A DNA stretch of 64,000 nucleotides from Xanthomonas rydalmerensis (GCF_033170385.1 NZ_CP126170.1:3558001-3622000); one strand, 5' to 3'. Numbered from the stretch's first letter, positions 24,986-36,091 are shown. Notes: generated from the letters alone by a model not told the origin. Program-made: numbers and translations.

Positions 24986-27928
24986 TCAGTTGTAGATCAC
25001 ATGGAAGTAGAAGAAACGGCCGTAGTCATCGATCTCGGTGCGGAAGCGCCCGTTCGGGCCGGTGCTGTAGGTCGGCTGCGTGTTGAACAGGTTCTTTGCC
25101 TCGTACTTGAGCGTCACGTGCTTGCCGATCCTGTGGCTGAAGGCCAGGTTGAAGGTCATGTACGGGTCGTAGTACGAATCCAGCCACTGCGTATCGCCGA
25201 AGTCGACCAGCATGCGGCTGCGGTAGGTGCCGGAAAAGCGCAGTTGCGCGCTTTGCCAGGGCATGCGCCAGATCAGCGAGCCGTTCAACGACCAGTCCGG
25301 CTGGTACAGCAGGCGGTCCAGGCGGCGCTGGCTTCCGTCAGTGATGGTGTAGTTGGTCCGCCCTTGCAGGCGGGTAGCATTGAAATACATGTCCAGGTGC
25401 TGATTGCCCCAGCGCAGGTTGCGGTTGGCGACGGACAACTCGATGCCGCGCAGGGTGGACTGGTCGGTATTCATCGGCTGGGTCACCCGATAGCGGACGT
25501 CGCCGATGGTCTCGTAGGTGGTCAGGGTATAGATGTCGTCCTGGATGACCTTGTCGAACAGCGCCACCGACACCAGGCCGTTGTTGCCGTTGAAGTACAG
25601 ATCCCAGGCCAGGTCGAGGTTGGTGGCGCGGCGCGGCTTGAGGCCGGCGTTGCCCTGCTGGATGGTGCAGAAGTTGCCGCCCTGCCCATCGTCGCCGCAG
25701 TTGGTCTGGGTCGCCTGGGCGATGTTGCTCGGCGTCGGCCGGCCCAGCGTGCGGCTGGCCGACGCGCGCAGGCGCTGGTCGTCGCTGAGCTTGAAGGTGG
25801 CGTTCAGCGACGGCAGCACATTGGCGTAGCCGCCCGCGTTCTTGCGCAGGTCGGCGCTGTAGGTGGCGCCGCCATCGGCGCTGAAGGGGCTATACGCGTC
25901 GAAGCGCGTGTGGTCGTAGCGCAGGCCGCCGATCAGCAGCAGCCGCTCCCACGCATAATGCGCCGAGACGTAGGCATTGCCGATGTCCTCGACGTACCGG
26001 TAGTCGCTGGTGAGGTTGGCGTTCGGGTAGGCGGCGTTGTTGTTGCCCAGCGTCGGCAGCAGCTGCTCGGTCCACAGGCGGTTGTCGATCAGCGGAAAGC
26101 CCGGCACGCTGCCGACCAGGGTCGCGCCGGGATACAGATAGCGATTGAGCGTGGCGCCGGTCTTGTAGTAGGTGAAGTCGATGTTCTGCCAGATGTCCAG
26201 GCGGCGGTACTCGGCGCCGGTGGCCAGGCCGAAGCCACGCGCGTCGGCGTCGATGTTGTGGGTGAAATCCACGCGCACATCGTCGATGCTTTCCTGCGCG
26301 TTGCGCGGAGAGATGTAGGCCTGCGCCGGATTGAGCTTGAACGCCGAGGTGGTCAGCAGGCTCGGATCGGACACGCCGACCGCGTTCGGAAAACCGTTGC
26401 CGTCGTTGGCGTAGTCGACGAACAGCCTGCTCGGATATGCGCGCACGCCCCAGTACACCTGGGTGTTGTCGAACGTCTCTTCGGTATGACCGGCGCGCAG
26501 GCTGAGCCGCGAGCGCTCGCCCACGTCCCAGTCGAACACGGCGATGGCGCCGCGGTTGCTGCGATCCCAGCGGTCGTGCCGGTTCTTGATGTAGATGCTG
26601 TTGATCTGGGTGGTGCCGCCGTCCTCGCTGGCGTTGCGGATCGGGAACTTCGGATTGGAGTACAGATCGGTCTTGTTCATCGTCGAGTTCTCGTAGAACC
26701 GGTACGAGTACAGCAGCAACGAGGCGTAGAACGGATCCTGCGACGGCTTCCACTCCAGCTTGGCCGACCCACCGAAGTTGGTGATGTAATTGGTATAGGT
26801 GCCGGTACTGAAATTGCCCGGCGCGCGCAGGCCGTTCCAGCCGGCAGCCGCCTCCGGATCGGTGGTGCCGTCGGTCAGGTACTTGCCTGCGGCGTCGAAG
26901 TAATAGTTCGATTCCACCCAGCGCTTGATGCTGTTGCGCGAGCGTTGCTCGTAGCGCGCCACCGCCACGACCCCGAATTCCTGATCGGCCCCGAACTGGT
27001 TGGAGAACACCGCCTTGGCGCTCTTGCCGAGGTGCCCCAGCGTCTTGTGGTCGCCGCCGGCGCTGCGGCCGACGTCGGTTTCGGCGGTGGAGTAGATGCC
27101 GGCGAGATCGGCGAAGACGTAGCGGCCCGAGCGATCGAAGGCGCTGCGGCTGACGATGTCGATCACCCCGCCGATGGCATCCGGCGCCTGCTCTGCACTG
27201 AAGCTCTTGTAGATGTCGGTGCGGGTGCCGATGTCGCTGGGAATGAGTTGCAGGTTGTTCATGCGCTCGCCCGAGCCGCTGCCGCCCACGCTGGCGATCG
27301 CGATCCCGTCGATGGTGGTGTAGTTGAGGTTGGGCTGCACGCCGCGCACGGTCACGTAGCGCGGCTCGCCCGCGTCCTCCACCGCGCTCACCCCCGGCGC
27401 GGCCATCAGGCTCTCGGCCAGCGTCTCGTCGCCGTAGCTGTCCATCTCGTCGTAGATCACCGAGTCCTTGATGCCCGGAGATTGCTTCTTCTGCTCGATC
27501 ACCTCGTGCGCGGCGATCACGTTCACCGCATCCAGCGTCGGTGCCGCACTTTCCTGCTCGGCGCCCGGCTGCGGCGCGGCCGTCTGCGGCACATCGCGTG
27601 GCGGCGGCGCGGAATCGATCGCGATGACGTTGCCGTCCACCACCGAATAGCGCAGGCCGGTGCCTGCCAGCAGTGCCTCCAGCGCCTGCTTGACCGTCGA
27701 CCCCGCCGCCACCGCGCCGCCCGTGCGCGGGGAGCCGTTGGGCGAGTACAGGAACTGCACGCCTGACTCACGCGACAGCTGCTGCAGCGCGCGGCTCAAC
27801 GGTTGCGCGGCGATCGGCGTGGTGATCTTCGCGGCCAGCGCATCCGGCGTCGCGGTCTGGGCCTGGCCGAGGAAGGCGTGGGAGAGGACGATGGCCAGGG
27901 CGATCGACAGGGAGAGCGGCTTCCGCAT
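24986..27928 (-). CDS. TonB-dependent transducer/receptor with STN domain (FecA type)
   Basis: Outer-membrane receptor that also signals to its own sigma factor. A signal peptide (SIALAIVLSHAFLGQAQ) precedes the N-terminal secretin/TonB short (STN) domain, residues 35-110, with SRALQQLSRESGVQFLYS and VKQALEALLAGTGLRYSVVDGN. The plug (KDSVIYDEMDSYGDETLAESLMAAPGVSA) and a barrel ending in FYFHVIYN follow. 980 residues. I chose the ATG at 27928: the frame is open far upstream, but the signal peptide starts here and AAGGA precedes it. It lies 137 bp after fecR and 10 bp before phoD. The substrate is not known; co-transcription with PhoD hints at a phosphorylated ligand. Confidence 0.9.
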   Translation of the reverse strand: MRKPLSLSIALAIVLSHAFLGQAQTATPDALAAKITTPIAAQPLSRALQQLSRESGVQFLYSPNGSPRTGGAVAAGSTVKQALEALLAGTGLRYSVVDGNVIAIDSAPPPRDVPQTAAPQPGAEQESAAPTLDAVNVIAAHEVIEQKKQSPGIKDSVIYDEMDSYGDETLAESLMAAPGVSAVEDAGEPRYVTVRGVQPNLNYTTIDGIAIASVGGSGSGERMNNLQLIPSDIGTRTDIYKSFSAEQAPDAIGGVIDIVSRSAFDRSGRYVFADLAGIYSTAETDVGRSAGGDHKTLGHLGKSAKAVFSNQFGADQEFGVVAVARYEQRSRNSIKRWVESNYYFDAAGKYLTDGTTDPEAAAGWNGLRAPGNFSTGTYTNYITNFGGSAKLEWKPSQDPFYASLLLYSYRFYENSTMNKTDLYSNPKFPIRNASEDGGTTQINSIYIKNRHDRWDRSNRGAIAVFDWDVGERSRLSLRAGHTEETFDNTQVYWGVRAYPSRLFVDYANDGNGFPNAVGVSDPSLLTTSAFKLNPAQAYISPRNAQESIDDVRVDFTHNIDADARGFGLATGAEYRRLDIWQNIDFTYYKTGATLNRYLYPGATLVGSVPGFPLIDNRLWTEQLLPTLGNNNAAYPNANLTSDYRYVEDIGNAYVSAHYAWERLLLIGGLRYDHTRFDAYSPFSADGGATYSADLRKNAGGYANVLPSLNATFKLSDDQRLRASASRTLGRPTPSNIAQATQTNCGDDGQGGNFCTIQQGNAGLKPRRATNLDLAWDLYFNGNNGLVSVALFDKVIQDDIYTLTTYETIGDVRYRVTQPMNTDQSTLRGIELSVANRNLRWGNQHLDMYFNATRLQGRTNYTITDGSQRRLDRLLYQPDWSLNGSLIWRMPWQSAQLRFSGTYRSRMLVDFGDTQWLDSYYDPYMTFNLAFSHRIGKHVTLKYEAKNLFNTQPTYSTGPNGRFRTEIDDYGRFFYFHVIYN

Positions 27929-28065
27929 CACGGATCCTTGAGGGAGAGAGGATGTCGACGCCGCGTCGCGGAACGACAGCGGCTTCTCCTTAAGAAAGAG
28001 CGGGCAAGCGCCGGAATGGAGAACGCGGATTCGATGAATTTTTTCTGACAACGTCCGCGGCATGC

Positions 28066-29106
28066 TCAGCGGCTGGAGACGCGCACCGTGTCGCCATCGC
28101 GCTGCACCACCAAGCGCGGGTCGCGCTGCAGGAAGGCTTGCAGCGCCGAGACCCGGTGCGCGTCCAGGCTGCCGGACAGGCGCGCCGATGCAGCCGCCTG
28201 GTCCGCGATCACCACCTGTACCGTGTTGTGGCGATTGAACGCCTGCGCGACCTCGTCCAGGCGTTCGTCGAGAAAGGAGATCTTGCGCTGCTGCCAGTCC
28301 AGCAGCATCGAGGCCGGCATGCTCAGCGGCCGCACCACCAGGCTGCCGTGATCGACCGTGGCCACCCGACCGGCATCCAGCCGCGCCAGGCAACGCGCAT
28401 TCTCGCCATTGCTGCAGACCTCCACTGCACCGGACACCACCCCGATCCGGGTGTCCTGCAACCGGCGCGCGACGTCGAACACGGTGCCGATGTCGCGGAT
28501 GTGCAGCCCGCCGACCTGCACCTGGAAGGGGCGCCGGTCCGCTGCGATGTCGAAGCTGGCCTCCCCGCGCAGCAATTCGGCGCGCCGGGCCAGCCATCCC
28601 AGCCGCACGCGCACCACGCTGTCCGCGTTGAGCCGCACCCGGCTGCCATCGGCCAGGGTGAACGCGCGCAGCTGTCCGTGCCCGGCCTGCAACAGCAGTT
28701 CCGGCGATTGCAGATGCGCCAGCAGGACGCCCAGGGCGATCGCCACGCAGGCCGCCGCCGCAATCGCCACCTGCCAGCGTCGACGCGGACGCCGGGCGGC
28801 CGGTGCGGCATCACGCGGTCCCGTGCCGGAGAACAGCGGCACGACCTTGGCGCGGGACGGATGCGCGGCGACGGCGGCTTGGCCGGCCGCCGCATCCTGC
28901 CGCCGCCGCGGGCTCATGGCCTCGCCCACTTCGCGATGCAGGCGCGAGGCGCGCAGGTATTCGCGCACATGTTCGGGCGAACGCTGCATCCACTCCAGGA
29001 ACGCCAGACGCTCGGGCTCGCCCAATGGCGCCTCGCGATGACGCAGGAACCAGGCCGCCGCCTGCTCGGCCACGGTGCCGTCCATGGTGGGTGGCGTTTG
29101 GTTCAT
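28066..29106 (-). CDS. FecR-family anti-sigma/transducer
   Basis: Inner-membrane protein that receives the signal from the STN domain in the periplasm and controls the FecI-like sigma factor. The N-terminal cytoplasmic DUF4880 region reads EQAAAWFLRHREAPLGEPERLAFLEWMQRSPEHVREYLR. A membrane segment near residue 115 (VAIAAAACVAIALGVLLA) follows. The FecR domain has TLADGSRVRLNADSVVRV and RGEASFDIA. A C-terminal DUF4974-like domain ends the protein. 346 residues. ATGA overlap with the sigma gene. Confidence 0.88.
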   Translation of the reverse strand: MNQTPPTMDGTVAEQAAAWFLRHREAPLGEPERLAFLEWMQRSPEHVREYLRASRLHREVGEAMSPRRRQDAAAGQAAVAAHPSRAKVVPLFSGTGPRDAAPAARRPRRRWQVAIAAAACVAIALGVLLAHLQSPELLLQAGHGQLRAFTLADGSRVRLNADSVVRVRLGWLARRAELLRGEASFDIAADRRPFQVQVGGLHIRDIGTVFDVARRLQDTRIGVVSGAVEVCSNGENARCLARLDAGRVATVDHGSLVVRPLSMPASMLLDWQQRKISFLDERLDEVAQAFNRHNTVQVVIADQAAASARLSGSLDAHRVSALQAFLQRDPRLVVQRDGDTVRVSSR

Positions 29107-29618
29107 GCCTCACCCCGGATGCGCAACCTCGCCCTGCACGCCTGCAGTCCCCTGCCGATGTGCTTGCGCACCATGTGCACGGACACGTCCATCCGCGCGC
29201 TGATCTGCTGGCACTCCAGTCCGTCGCGATAGTGCAGTTCCATCATCTGGCGGGTGGCCGGCGGCAGTTGCGCGATGGTGTTGCGGATGTCGCTCCAACG
29301 CTGCCGGCGTTCGAACTCGCCCTCCACGTCCTCTTCGCTTTCGAGCACTTCGGCCAGCAGCTCGACATCCTCCAGCGGCGGCAGCGCAGCGCGCGAGCGC
29401 GCATGTTCGCGCGCCAGGTTGGCCGCCACGGTATAGAGATAGGCTTCCGGGTTGGCGACGGCCTCGGCGTTCTCGCCGGTGCTGCGCAACAGGCGCAGAT
29501 AGACCTCCTGCGCAAGATCCTCGACGTCCTCGGCATGCGAGCCGCGGCGCAGGAAGAAGCCACGCAGCAGGCGCCCCCGCAGCGCATAGCTCTTTTCCCA
29601 TACCCTCGCGCCACTCAC
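29103..29618 (-). CDS. FecI-like ECF sigma factor
   Basis: Extracytoplasmic-function sigma factor for the receptor/phosphatase genes downstream. Region 2: GFFLRRGSHAEDVEDLAQEVYLRLLR and AYLYTVAANLAREHAR. Region 4: IAQLPPATRQMMELHYRDGLECQQISARMDVSVHMVRKHIGRGLQACR. 171 residues, typical of the FecI group. First gene of the sigma, anti-sigma, receptor, phosphatase series. Its own promoter was not identified. Confidence 0.88.
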   Translation of the reverse strand: MSGARVWEKSYALRGRLLRGFFLRRGSHAEDVEDLAQEVYLRLLRSTGENAEAVANPEAYLYTVAANLAREHARSRAALPPLEDVELLAEVLESEEDVEGEFERRQRWSDIRNTIAQLPPATRQMMELHYRDGLECQQISARMDVSVHMVRKHIGRGLQACRARLRIRGEA

Positions 29619-29779
29619 GACCGCTCCAACCGCGTCCAGAGATGGAAACAGGTGATCTTCCAGGGAGAAGATGACGCCACGATTTCATCGCCAGGCCGGG
29701 CCCCGTATGACCTGGAATCCGTATGCGATGCAAGCCTCTGCCATCGCTCGGGGTTCGACGAGGCGGCGTTCGCTGTTTG

Positions 29780-30295
29780 TCAGGGTCCGGCGGTAGCTGG
29801 GGTGCGGCAACTGGCGTTGAGTCGCGCAACGAGTTGCATACGCGCGTCGCCGACCGCGGCGCCCAGAATCCCCATTGCATCGGACGTGGATGAGTTCCAG
29901 TTGACTCTGGCCGACTGCCCGCGCACGACGAACGCCGAGGCGCCGTGGGGCCGAATCTCGAATGCCGCCACCCCGGTGACGGTTGCGGGCAAGGCGCTCA
30001 GATAGAGCTTCTGAATGCTGATCGTCACCGATGACGCATCCGCATCGCGCGACCAGCCTACCGATCCCAGCGCCTCACGGACGCTGGCAGCGATGTCAGG
30101 GAAGGCATACGTGCGCTTACCAAGCATTCCCACCTCCGTGGTCGATCGCGCATCGACGATCTGACCCAGCCGGTAGGGGCAGCGCAGACCGGAATCGACC
30201 GTCGTCGGCAGATGCAGCACCTCCGCGCGCTCCATGCGGGCTGCGCATGCGCATAGCGACAGCAGCAGGCTGAGCGAAGCGGCGATGCGGATCAT
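29780..30295 (-). CDS. Uncharacterised lipoprotein
   Basis: Signal sequence with lipobox L-C-A-C at residues 14-17 (MIRIAASLSLLLSLCAC), so a lipid-anchored envelope protein is likely. The mature part of about 150 residues has no family I can name. Its start overlaps the stop of the upstream exported protein, so they are co-translated and probably work together. Notable stretches are RCPYRLGQIVDARSTTEVG and AVGDARMQLVARLNAS. Confidence 0.7.
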   Translation of the reverse strand: MIRIAASLSLLLSLCACAARMERAEVLHLPTTVDSGLRCPYRLGQIVDARSTTEVGMLGKRTYAFPDIAASVREALGSVGWSRDADASSVTISIQKLYLSALPATVTGVAAFEIRPHGASAFVVRGQSARVNWNSSTSDAMGILGAAVGDARMQLVARLNASCRTPATAGP

Positions 30296-31443
30296 CAGGG
30301 ATGGGCCGCTTGGCCTTGAGGAATCGGTTGATCCTTCGGCCTGTATGTTTCCCAGAAGGTCTTGCGCTTGCCCGGCTCCGTGGATACGGACGTCTCTGCA
30401 GGCGCCTGCACTGGGTGGGCAGGTGTGTCGACGGCGGCAGACGCGCCCACGCTCGGAACCGGTTCGCTGTGCGACGCGGCGGCGACCTGCACGATGGACG
30501 TGTCAGCGCCCGACGGAGTCGGCGCGACTGCCTGGGATGCGGCTGCTTCGACAGCAACCGCCTGGTTCGGCACGGCCACCGGCAGCGTTGCCGGCTGATA
30601 GTCGGAACGCAACCACTGGTACCCGGTGATGGCCTGAAAGCGCGTGTTGCCAGCACGCACCCACACCACGTCCCCTTCGCGCCGCTCGATGCGGCCGGAC
30701 ACGCTACGTCCGGCAATGTCCGATTTCCCCTTGATCTTCTGGTCCCATTGCTGGCGACCTTCTGCGGAAAAGTCGTAGACCATCATGGCAATGGCCTGGT
30801 CGATCGATTGATCGATCAGCCCGCCCATCCGCGCTGCTCCCAGATCGAGCCAAGGCCTGCTTTCGCCTGGGGCGGGCAACTGGAAACTGGAGCGAACAGC
30901 ATAAGGACGCGAGAACAGAAACCTGGTCTTGACCGTTCCGTTCTTTATCTGGCGATCTTCGATCGTCACATTGAGCAGAACATAGGCCGTGCCCATCGCA
31001 TCGCCCATGGCGTACCGCGGCCTGATGACCAAGACATGCTTCGGCATGCCATCCAGGTCCTGCCGTGCCTCCCAAGGCGCATGAACGACCGTGATCACAG
31101 GGCGATCGGCGATTCCCGAGCCAGGCAGCCGGCGTTGCAGGGACCGCATCAACGGCGTTTCGAAATCGTAGCCGACCATCATGTTGCGCAACGGCAGCAC
31201 GGTAGCTTCGGCAGTCTTGTTCTTCGCGTTCTGCACGGCAGTTCCGATCAGGGCACCGACCAGCCCGAACTGCATCCCCATCTCCATCGCGGTTGACGAG
31301 ACATCGATCGCCAGTTCCTGCTGGGTGAGTTGCACCTCGACCGGCATGTCGGACGCCAATGGCAACGGCAACGCATTGTCGCGGGCCATCGAAGACGCAC
31401 AGAAAACGCTCAGCCCTAAGGCCAAGCACAGTCGCTTGAACAT
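30295..31443 (-). CDS. Uncharacterised exported protein, first of a two-gene unit
   Basis: Signal peptide (MFKRLCLALGLSVFCASSMA). A glycine-rich hydrophobic stretch, MQFGLVGALIGTAVQ, near residue 58 could be a membrane segment. The central part, about residues 80-270, is soluble-looking, with FSRPYAVRSSFQLPAPG. The last 110 residues are low-complexity Ala/Pro/Thr/Val. 382 residues. I recognise no family. ATGA coupling to the lipoprotein gene. Divergent from the GGDEF gene. Confidence 0.65.
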   Translation of the reverse strand: MFKRLCLALGLSVFCASSMARDNALPLPLASDMPVEVQLTQQELAIDVSSTAMEMGMQFGLVGALIGTAVQNAKNKTAEATVLPLRNMMVGYDFETPLMRSLQRRLPGSGIADRPVITVVHAPWEARQDLDGMPKHVLVIRPRYAMGDAMGTAYVLLNVTIEDRQIKNGTVKTRFLFSRPYAVRSSFQLPAPGESRPWLDLGAARMGGLIDQSIDQAIAMMVYDFSAEGRQQWDQKIKGKSDIAGRSVSGRIERREGDVVWVRAGNTRFQAITGYQWLRSDYQPATLPVAVPNQAVAVEAAASQAVAPTPSGADTSIVQVAAASHSEPVPSVGASAAVDTPAHPVQAPAETSVSTEPGKRKTFWETYRPKDQPIPQGQAAHP

Positions 31444-31797
31444 CGTTATCCCCCTGAGTCGGCACCGGCCAGCCGGCGGCGTGCCCGCCAGCCTCCCCGA
31501 TTCGGCAGTCTAGCCACGCCACCTGGGTTGAGTAAAGGCGAGCGATCGCGCACCTCGATGCCCAGCATCCCGTGACAGGCAATGGCGGCGACGGTCGGCG
31601 CATGGGTGCGATCAAGTCATGGGCGCTATCAAGAACAGGCGCGACGCGCCGACAACATACGAATGGGCCAACCGATGGCGCATTCCGCGCAACAACGTCG
31701 ACATCGGCCTTGTAATGATCGCGACACCATTACTCTTTCAGCACTTTAGCAACGGGTCGCCGGCATGGCCGCGGTACGCTCAACCCCGGACGGAACG
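31444..31797. other. Divergent intergenic region
   Basis: About 350 bp between the exported-protein gene (minus) and the GGDEF gene (plus). It is noticeably more AT-rich at 31640-31755 than its surroundings, as expected for promoters. No hexamers or operators are convincing and no ORF is supported. Confidence 0.5.
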
Positions 31798-33213
31798 ATG
31801 GGCATGCTGGGCCGGTATCTCTTCTATTTTTTCGCCTGCGCGCTGATCAACTATCTCGCGCTGCTGGAACAGAGCGCAGTTGGCCTGATCTTCTTCTGGC
31901 CCGGCAATGCCCTGGGCGCGCTGCTCGCGCTGCACTGGCGCAGCCGCGACCGCCGCGGGGCTCCCCTGCGGCATGGCGCATTCTTGCTGCTGTTCTTTGC
32001 CGGCCATTATGCGACCTCGCTGCTGGTGCCGCAGCCGATGACGCCGCAGCAGCAATTCTGGGCATGTCTGTTCGATACGCTGCATGTCGCCTCCTACGGT
32101 ATTGCGATGCGGCTCGTGGTGCGGCACCGGCACTGGTTCGCGCCCTACCGTCGCACCGCCCTGCTGATCGCGCCGGTGCTTCTGTCGGTCCTTGCCTCGG
32201 GAGCGTGCGTCGGGCTGCTTCTCAACCGCCTGGTTCCCCTCGGCACGACCGGTTTCGTCGTCATCGACTGGATCAGCGAACAGTTCCTCACCTGCCTGGT
32301 GGTCACCCTGATCTTCCATGGCGGCGTGCGGAGCAACTGGAGCGCCGAACGGCGGCGCCACGACCGCCCCGCGATCCTGCTGATCGCCGCGCTGGTGCTG
32401 GCGCAACTCATGCTGACCTTCAGCCCCTGGCTGACGATCACCTCGATCGCCGCCATTCCTGCCCTCGTCGCACTGGCACGGTTCGACTTCAAGGGCACCG
32501 TGCTGGTGACCGGACTGTGCATGACCCTGCCAACGCTGTCGCGCGTGCACTTCTACGTGGTCACCAACAACTACCAGAAGAGCGCCAACTTCTACCAGGA
32601 GATCTTCGCGCACCGGATCGAATTCGCCATCGTGGCGATCCTGGTGGTGTTCATGGCGGAACTGCTGGGTCAGAAGCACCGCCTGCTGGTGAAGACCACC
32701 TACCAGGCCGAGACCGATCGCCTGACCCGCCTGTACAACCGCGCCTTCATGGTCAAGGCCATCGATCGACTGCCGCCGGGGAGCAGGCTCGGACTCGCGG
32801 TCCTGGATATCGACGATTTCAAGAAGATCAACGACACCTACGGCCATGCCGTCGGCGATCGCATCCTGCTGATGGTATCGGCGGTCCTGCAACGCAGCGC
32901 GCACGCCACCGGCATCGCGGCGCGATGGGGCGGCGAGGAGTTCCTGATCGCGCTACCCGACATCTCGATGGACGACTTCCTCGTCGCCTGCGACCGCCTG
33001 GTCGCCGATGTCCGCAGCCAGCCGGACGAGCGCAGCAGCGGCCTCCCGCAAGTGACCATCAGCCTCGGCGGTGTCCACATCGAGCGCTTCGAGCGCGCCG
33101 CCTTCGAACACGCGTTCTCCGCCGCCGATGCACAACTGTACCAGGCCAAGCGCGAGGGCAAGGACCGCGCCCGCTTGCTGCGCATGCAGCAGGTGCCTGC
33201 TCTCGGCGGCTGA
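31798..33213 (+). CDS. Membrane-bound diguanylate cyclase (GGDEF)
   Basis: Makes the second messenger cyclic di-GMP from GTP. About eight hydrophobic segments over residues 1-290 form a MASE1-like sensor, starting with [16 protein letters not shown] short linker precedes the GGDEF domain, with [41 protein letters not shown] and the active site [12 protein letters not shown]. The motif is GGEEF, intact. The inhibitory I-site RxxD is not seen at its usual place, so product inhibition may be absent. No EAL domain. Start at 31798 (MGMLGRY); an alternative ATG is 31765. The ligand of the membrane sensor is unknown. Confidence 0.88.
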   Translation: MGMLGRYLFYFFACALINYLALLEQSAVGLIFFWPGNALGALLALHWRSRDRRGAPLRHGAFLLLFFAGHYATSLLVPQPMTPQQQFWACLFDTLHVASYGIAMRLVVRHRHWFAPYRRTALLIAPVLLSVLASGACVGLLLNRLVPLGTTGFVVIDWISEQFLTCLVVTLIFHGGVRSNWSAERRRHDRPAILLIAALVLAQLMLTFSPWLTITSIAAIPALVALARFDFKGTVLVTGLCMTLPTLSRVHFYVVTNNYQKSANFYQEIFAHRIEFAIVAILVVFMAELLGQKHRLLVKTTYQAETDRLTRLYNRAFMVKAIDRLPPGSRLGLAVLDIDDFKKINDTYGHAVGDRILLMVSAVLQRSAHATGIAARWGGEEFLIALPDISMDDFLVACDRLVADVRSQPDERSSGLPQVTISLGGVHIERFERAAFEHAFSAADAQLYQAKREGKDRARLLRMQQVPALGG

Positions 33214-33499
33214 ACCGGCAGCACGCGCGGCACGACCCGTCGCCCGTCCTGCTCTACGCGCGGTCGCCGCGCATGCAGCGGCTCACATGGGCCGCCAATC
33301 GGCGCGACGGCTCCATCGCCCATGCCCACGGTGCCCCGATCGCACGGCACCGGCGCTCCGGCCTCGCGACCCACCCGACCAGCCGCAACCCCAATCCACT
33401 AAACTTGCCTCCCCCACGGGCGGCCCGCCGCCCCATGCCCTGTCGCACCGGCGGCGCGCGCCATGCGCCCGCCGCCCCGCACATCCGCACGAAGGCGCC

Positions 33500-36091
33500 A
33501 TGACCTCCGAGAAAGTCCCCGAACACACCCCGCTCATGAAGCAGTTCTTCGCCGCCAAGTCCGAGTACCCGGACCTGCTGCTGTTTTTCCGCATGGGCGA
33601 TTTCTACGAACTGTTCTACGACGACGCGCGCAAGGCCGCGCGGCTGCTGGACATCACCCTGACCCAGCGCGGCAGTTCCGGCGGCGCGCCGATTCCGATG
33701 GCCGGGGTGCCGGTGCATGCCTACGAGGGCTATCTGGCGCGGCTGGTGGCGCTGGGCGAGTCGGTGGCGATCTGCGAGCAGATCGGCGATCCGGCGCTGG
33801 CCAAGGGCCTGGTCGAGCGCAAGGTGGTGCGCATCGTCACCCCGGGCACGGTGACCGACGAGGCCTTGCTGGACGAGCGCCGCGACACTTTGCTGATGGC
33901 CATCGCGCGCACCAAGCAGGGTTACGGCCTGGCCTGGGCCGACCTGGCCGGCGGCCGTTTCCTGGTCAACGAGGTGGACAGCGAGGACGCGCTGGAAGCC
34001 GAACTGGCGCGACTGGAGCCGGCCGAGCTGCTGGTGCCCGACGAGGACCAATGGCCGGAATTCCTGCGCGAGCGCCGCGGCGTGCGACGCCGTCCGCCGT
34101 GGCTGTTCGACGCCGACAGCGGCCGCCGCCAGTTGCTGGCGTTCTTCCAGCTGCACGATCTGAGCGGCTTCGGCATCGACGACAAGCCGCGCGCCACCGC
34201 CGCCGCTGGCGCCCTGCTCGGCTACGTGGAGGAAACCCAGAAGCAACGTCTGCCGCACCTGACCGCGATCGCGATGGAGACCGCCAGCGAGGCGATCGCG
34301 ATGAACGCGGCCACGCGTCGTCATCTTGAATTGGACACGCGGGTCGACGGCGACACCCGCAACACCCTGCTCGGCGTGCTCGACAGCACGGTCACGCCGA
34401 TGGGCGGGCGCCTGCTGCGGCGCTGGCTGCACCGTCCGCTGCGCCTGCGCGAGGTGCTGGTGCAGCGTCACCACGCGGTCGGCACGTTGATCGACCGCGG
34501 CGCCGATGCCGACCTGCGCGAGGCGTTCCGCGCGCTCGGCGACGTCGAGCGCATCCTCACCCGCGTCGCCCTGCGCTCGGCGCGTCCGCGTGACTTCTCC
34601 ACCCTGCGCGACGGCCTGGGCCTGCTGCCGAAGGTGCGCGCGATCCTGGCGCCGCTGGATTCGCCGCGGCTGGCGGCACTGGCGGCGGAGCTGGGCCAGC
34701 ACGACGAGATCGCGCACCTGCTGGCGTCGGCGATCGCCGAACAGCCGCCGCTCAAGCTCAACGACGGCGGCGTCATCGCCGCCGACTACGACGCCGAGCT
34801 GGACGAACTGCGCCGGCTCAGCACCCACGCCGACCAGTTCCTGATCGATCTGGAAGCGCGCGAGCGCGCCAGCAGCGGCATCGCCACGCTGAAGGTCGGC
34901 TACAACCGCGTGCACGGCTACTACATCGAGATCAGCAAGGGCCAGGCCGACAAGGCGCCGGTGCACTACAGCCGGCGCCAGACGCTGACCAACGCCGAGC
35001 GCTACATCACCGAGGAGCTGAAGAACTTCGAGGACAAGGTGCTGTCGGCGCGCGAGCGTGCGCTGTCGCGCGAGAAGCTGCTCTACGAAGGCCTGCTCGA
35101 CACGCTGGGCGAGCGTCTGGAGCCGCTCAAGCGTGCCGCCGCCGCGCTCAGCGAACTGGACGTGCTGGCCGGCTTCGCCGAACGCGCACAGGCACTGGAC
35201 TGGACCCAGCCGGAGCTGGACAGCGGTGCCTGCCTGCGCATCGAACGCGGCCGCCACCCGGTGGTGGAAGCGGTGCGCGAGCAACCGTTCGAGCCGAACG
35301 ATCTGGATCTTCATCCGGACCGACGCATGCTGGTGATCACCGGCCCGAACATGGGCGGTAAATCGACCTACATGCGCCAGAACGCGTTGATCGTGCTGCT
35401 CGCGCACATCGGCAGCTATGTGCCGGCGCGGCGTGCGGTGATCGGCCCGATCGACCGCATCCTCACCCGCATCGGCGCCGGCGACGACCTGGCCCGCGGC
35501 CAGTCCACCTTCATGGTCGAGATGGCCGAGACCAGCTACATCCTGCACCACGCCACCGCGCAATCGCTGGTGCTGATGGACGAGATCGGCCGCGGCACTT
35601 CCACCTACGACGGCCTGGCCCTGGCCGATGCGGTGGCGCGCCATCTCGCCCACCACAACCGCTGCTACACGCTGTTCGCCACGCACTATTTCGAGCTGAC
35701 CGCATTGGCCGACGAATCGGTCGAAGGCGGCCCCAGCGGCATCGCCAACGTGCACCTGGACGCGGTCGAGCACGGCGACCGCCTGGTGTTCATGCACGCG
35801 GTCAAGGACGGTCCGGCCAACCGCAGCTTCGGCCTGCAGGTCGCGGCGCTGGCCGGCCTGCCCAAGACCACCGTGGCGCAGGCGCGGCGGCGCCTGGCGG
35901 AGCTGGAGCAACGCGGCGGCGAGAGCCATGCCTCGCAGATGGCGCCGCAGGCCCTGGACGCGCCGCAGCAGTTCGGCCTGTTCGCGGCCACGCCCTCCGC
36001 AGCACAGGAAGCGCTGGCCGCGCTGGATCCGGACGAACTCACGCCCAAGCAGGCGCTGGAAGCGCTGTACCGGCTCAAGTCGCTGCTGTAG
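33500..36091 (+). CDS. mutS: DNA mismatch repair protein MutS
   Basis: Recognises mispaired bases and recruits MutL. The mismatch-reading Phe-x-Glu is in [14 protein letters not shown] near residue 35. The core and clamp domains follow. The ATPase has Walker [34 protein letters not shown] (Walker B) and [14 protein letters not shown]. The C-terminus has [19 protein letters not shown]. 863 residues, normal. The start at 33500 begins the conserved N-terminus, although the frame is open well upstream. Confidence 0.97.
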   Translation: MTSEKVPEHTPLMKQFFAAKSEYPDLLLFFRMGDFYELFYDDARKAARLLDITLTQRGSSGGAPIPMAGVPVHAYEGYLARLVALGESVAICEQIGDPALAKGLVERKVVRIVTPGTVTDEALLDERRDTLLMAIARTKQGYGLAWADLAGGRFLVNEVDSEDALEAELARLEPAELLVPDEDQWPEFLRERRGVRRRPPWLFDADSGRRQLLAFFQLHDLSGFGIDDKPRATAAAGALLGYVEETQKQRLPHLTAIAMETASEAIAMNAATRRHLELDTRVDGDTRNTLLGVLDSTVTPMGGRLLRRWLHRPLRLREVLVQRHHAVGTLIDRGADADLREAFRALGDVERILTRVALRSARPRDFSTLRDGLGLLPKVRAILAPLDSPRLAALAAELGQHDEIAHLLASAIAEQPPLKLNDGGVIAADYDAELDELRRLSTHADQFLIDLEARERASSGIATLKVGYNRVHGYYIEISKGQADKAPVHYSRRQTLTNAERYITEELKNFEDKVLSARERALSREKLLYEGLLDTLGERLEPLKRAAAALSELDVLAGFAERAQALDWTQPELDSGACLRIERGRHPVVEAVREQPFEPNDLDLHPDRRMLVITGPNMGGKSTYMRQNALIVLLAHIGSYVPARRAVIGPIDRILTRIGAGDDLARGQSTFMVEMAETSYILHHATAQSLVLMDEIGRGTSTYDGLALADAVARHLAHHNRCYTLFATHYFELTALADESVEGGPSGIANVHLDAVEHGDRLVFMHAVKDGPANRSFGLQVAALAGLPKTTVAQARRRLAELEQRGGESHASQMAPQALDAPQQFGLFAATPSAAQEALAALDPDELTPKQALEALYRLKSLL

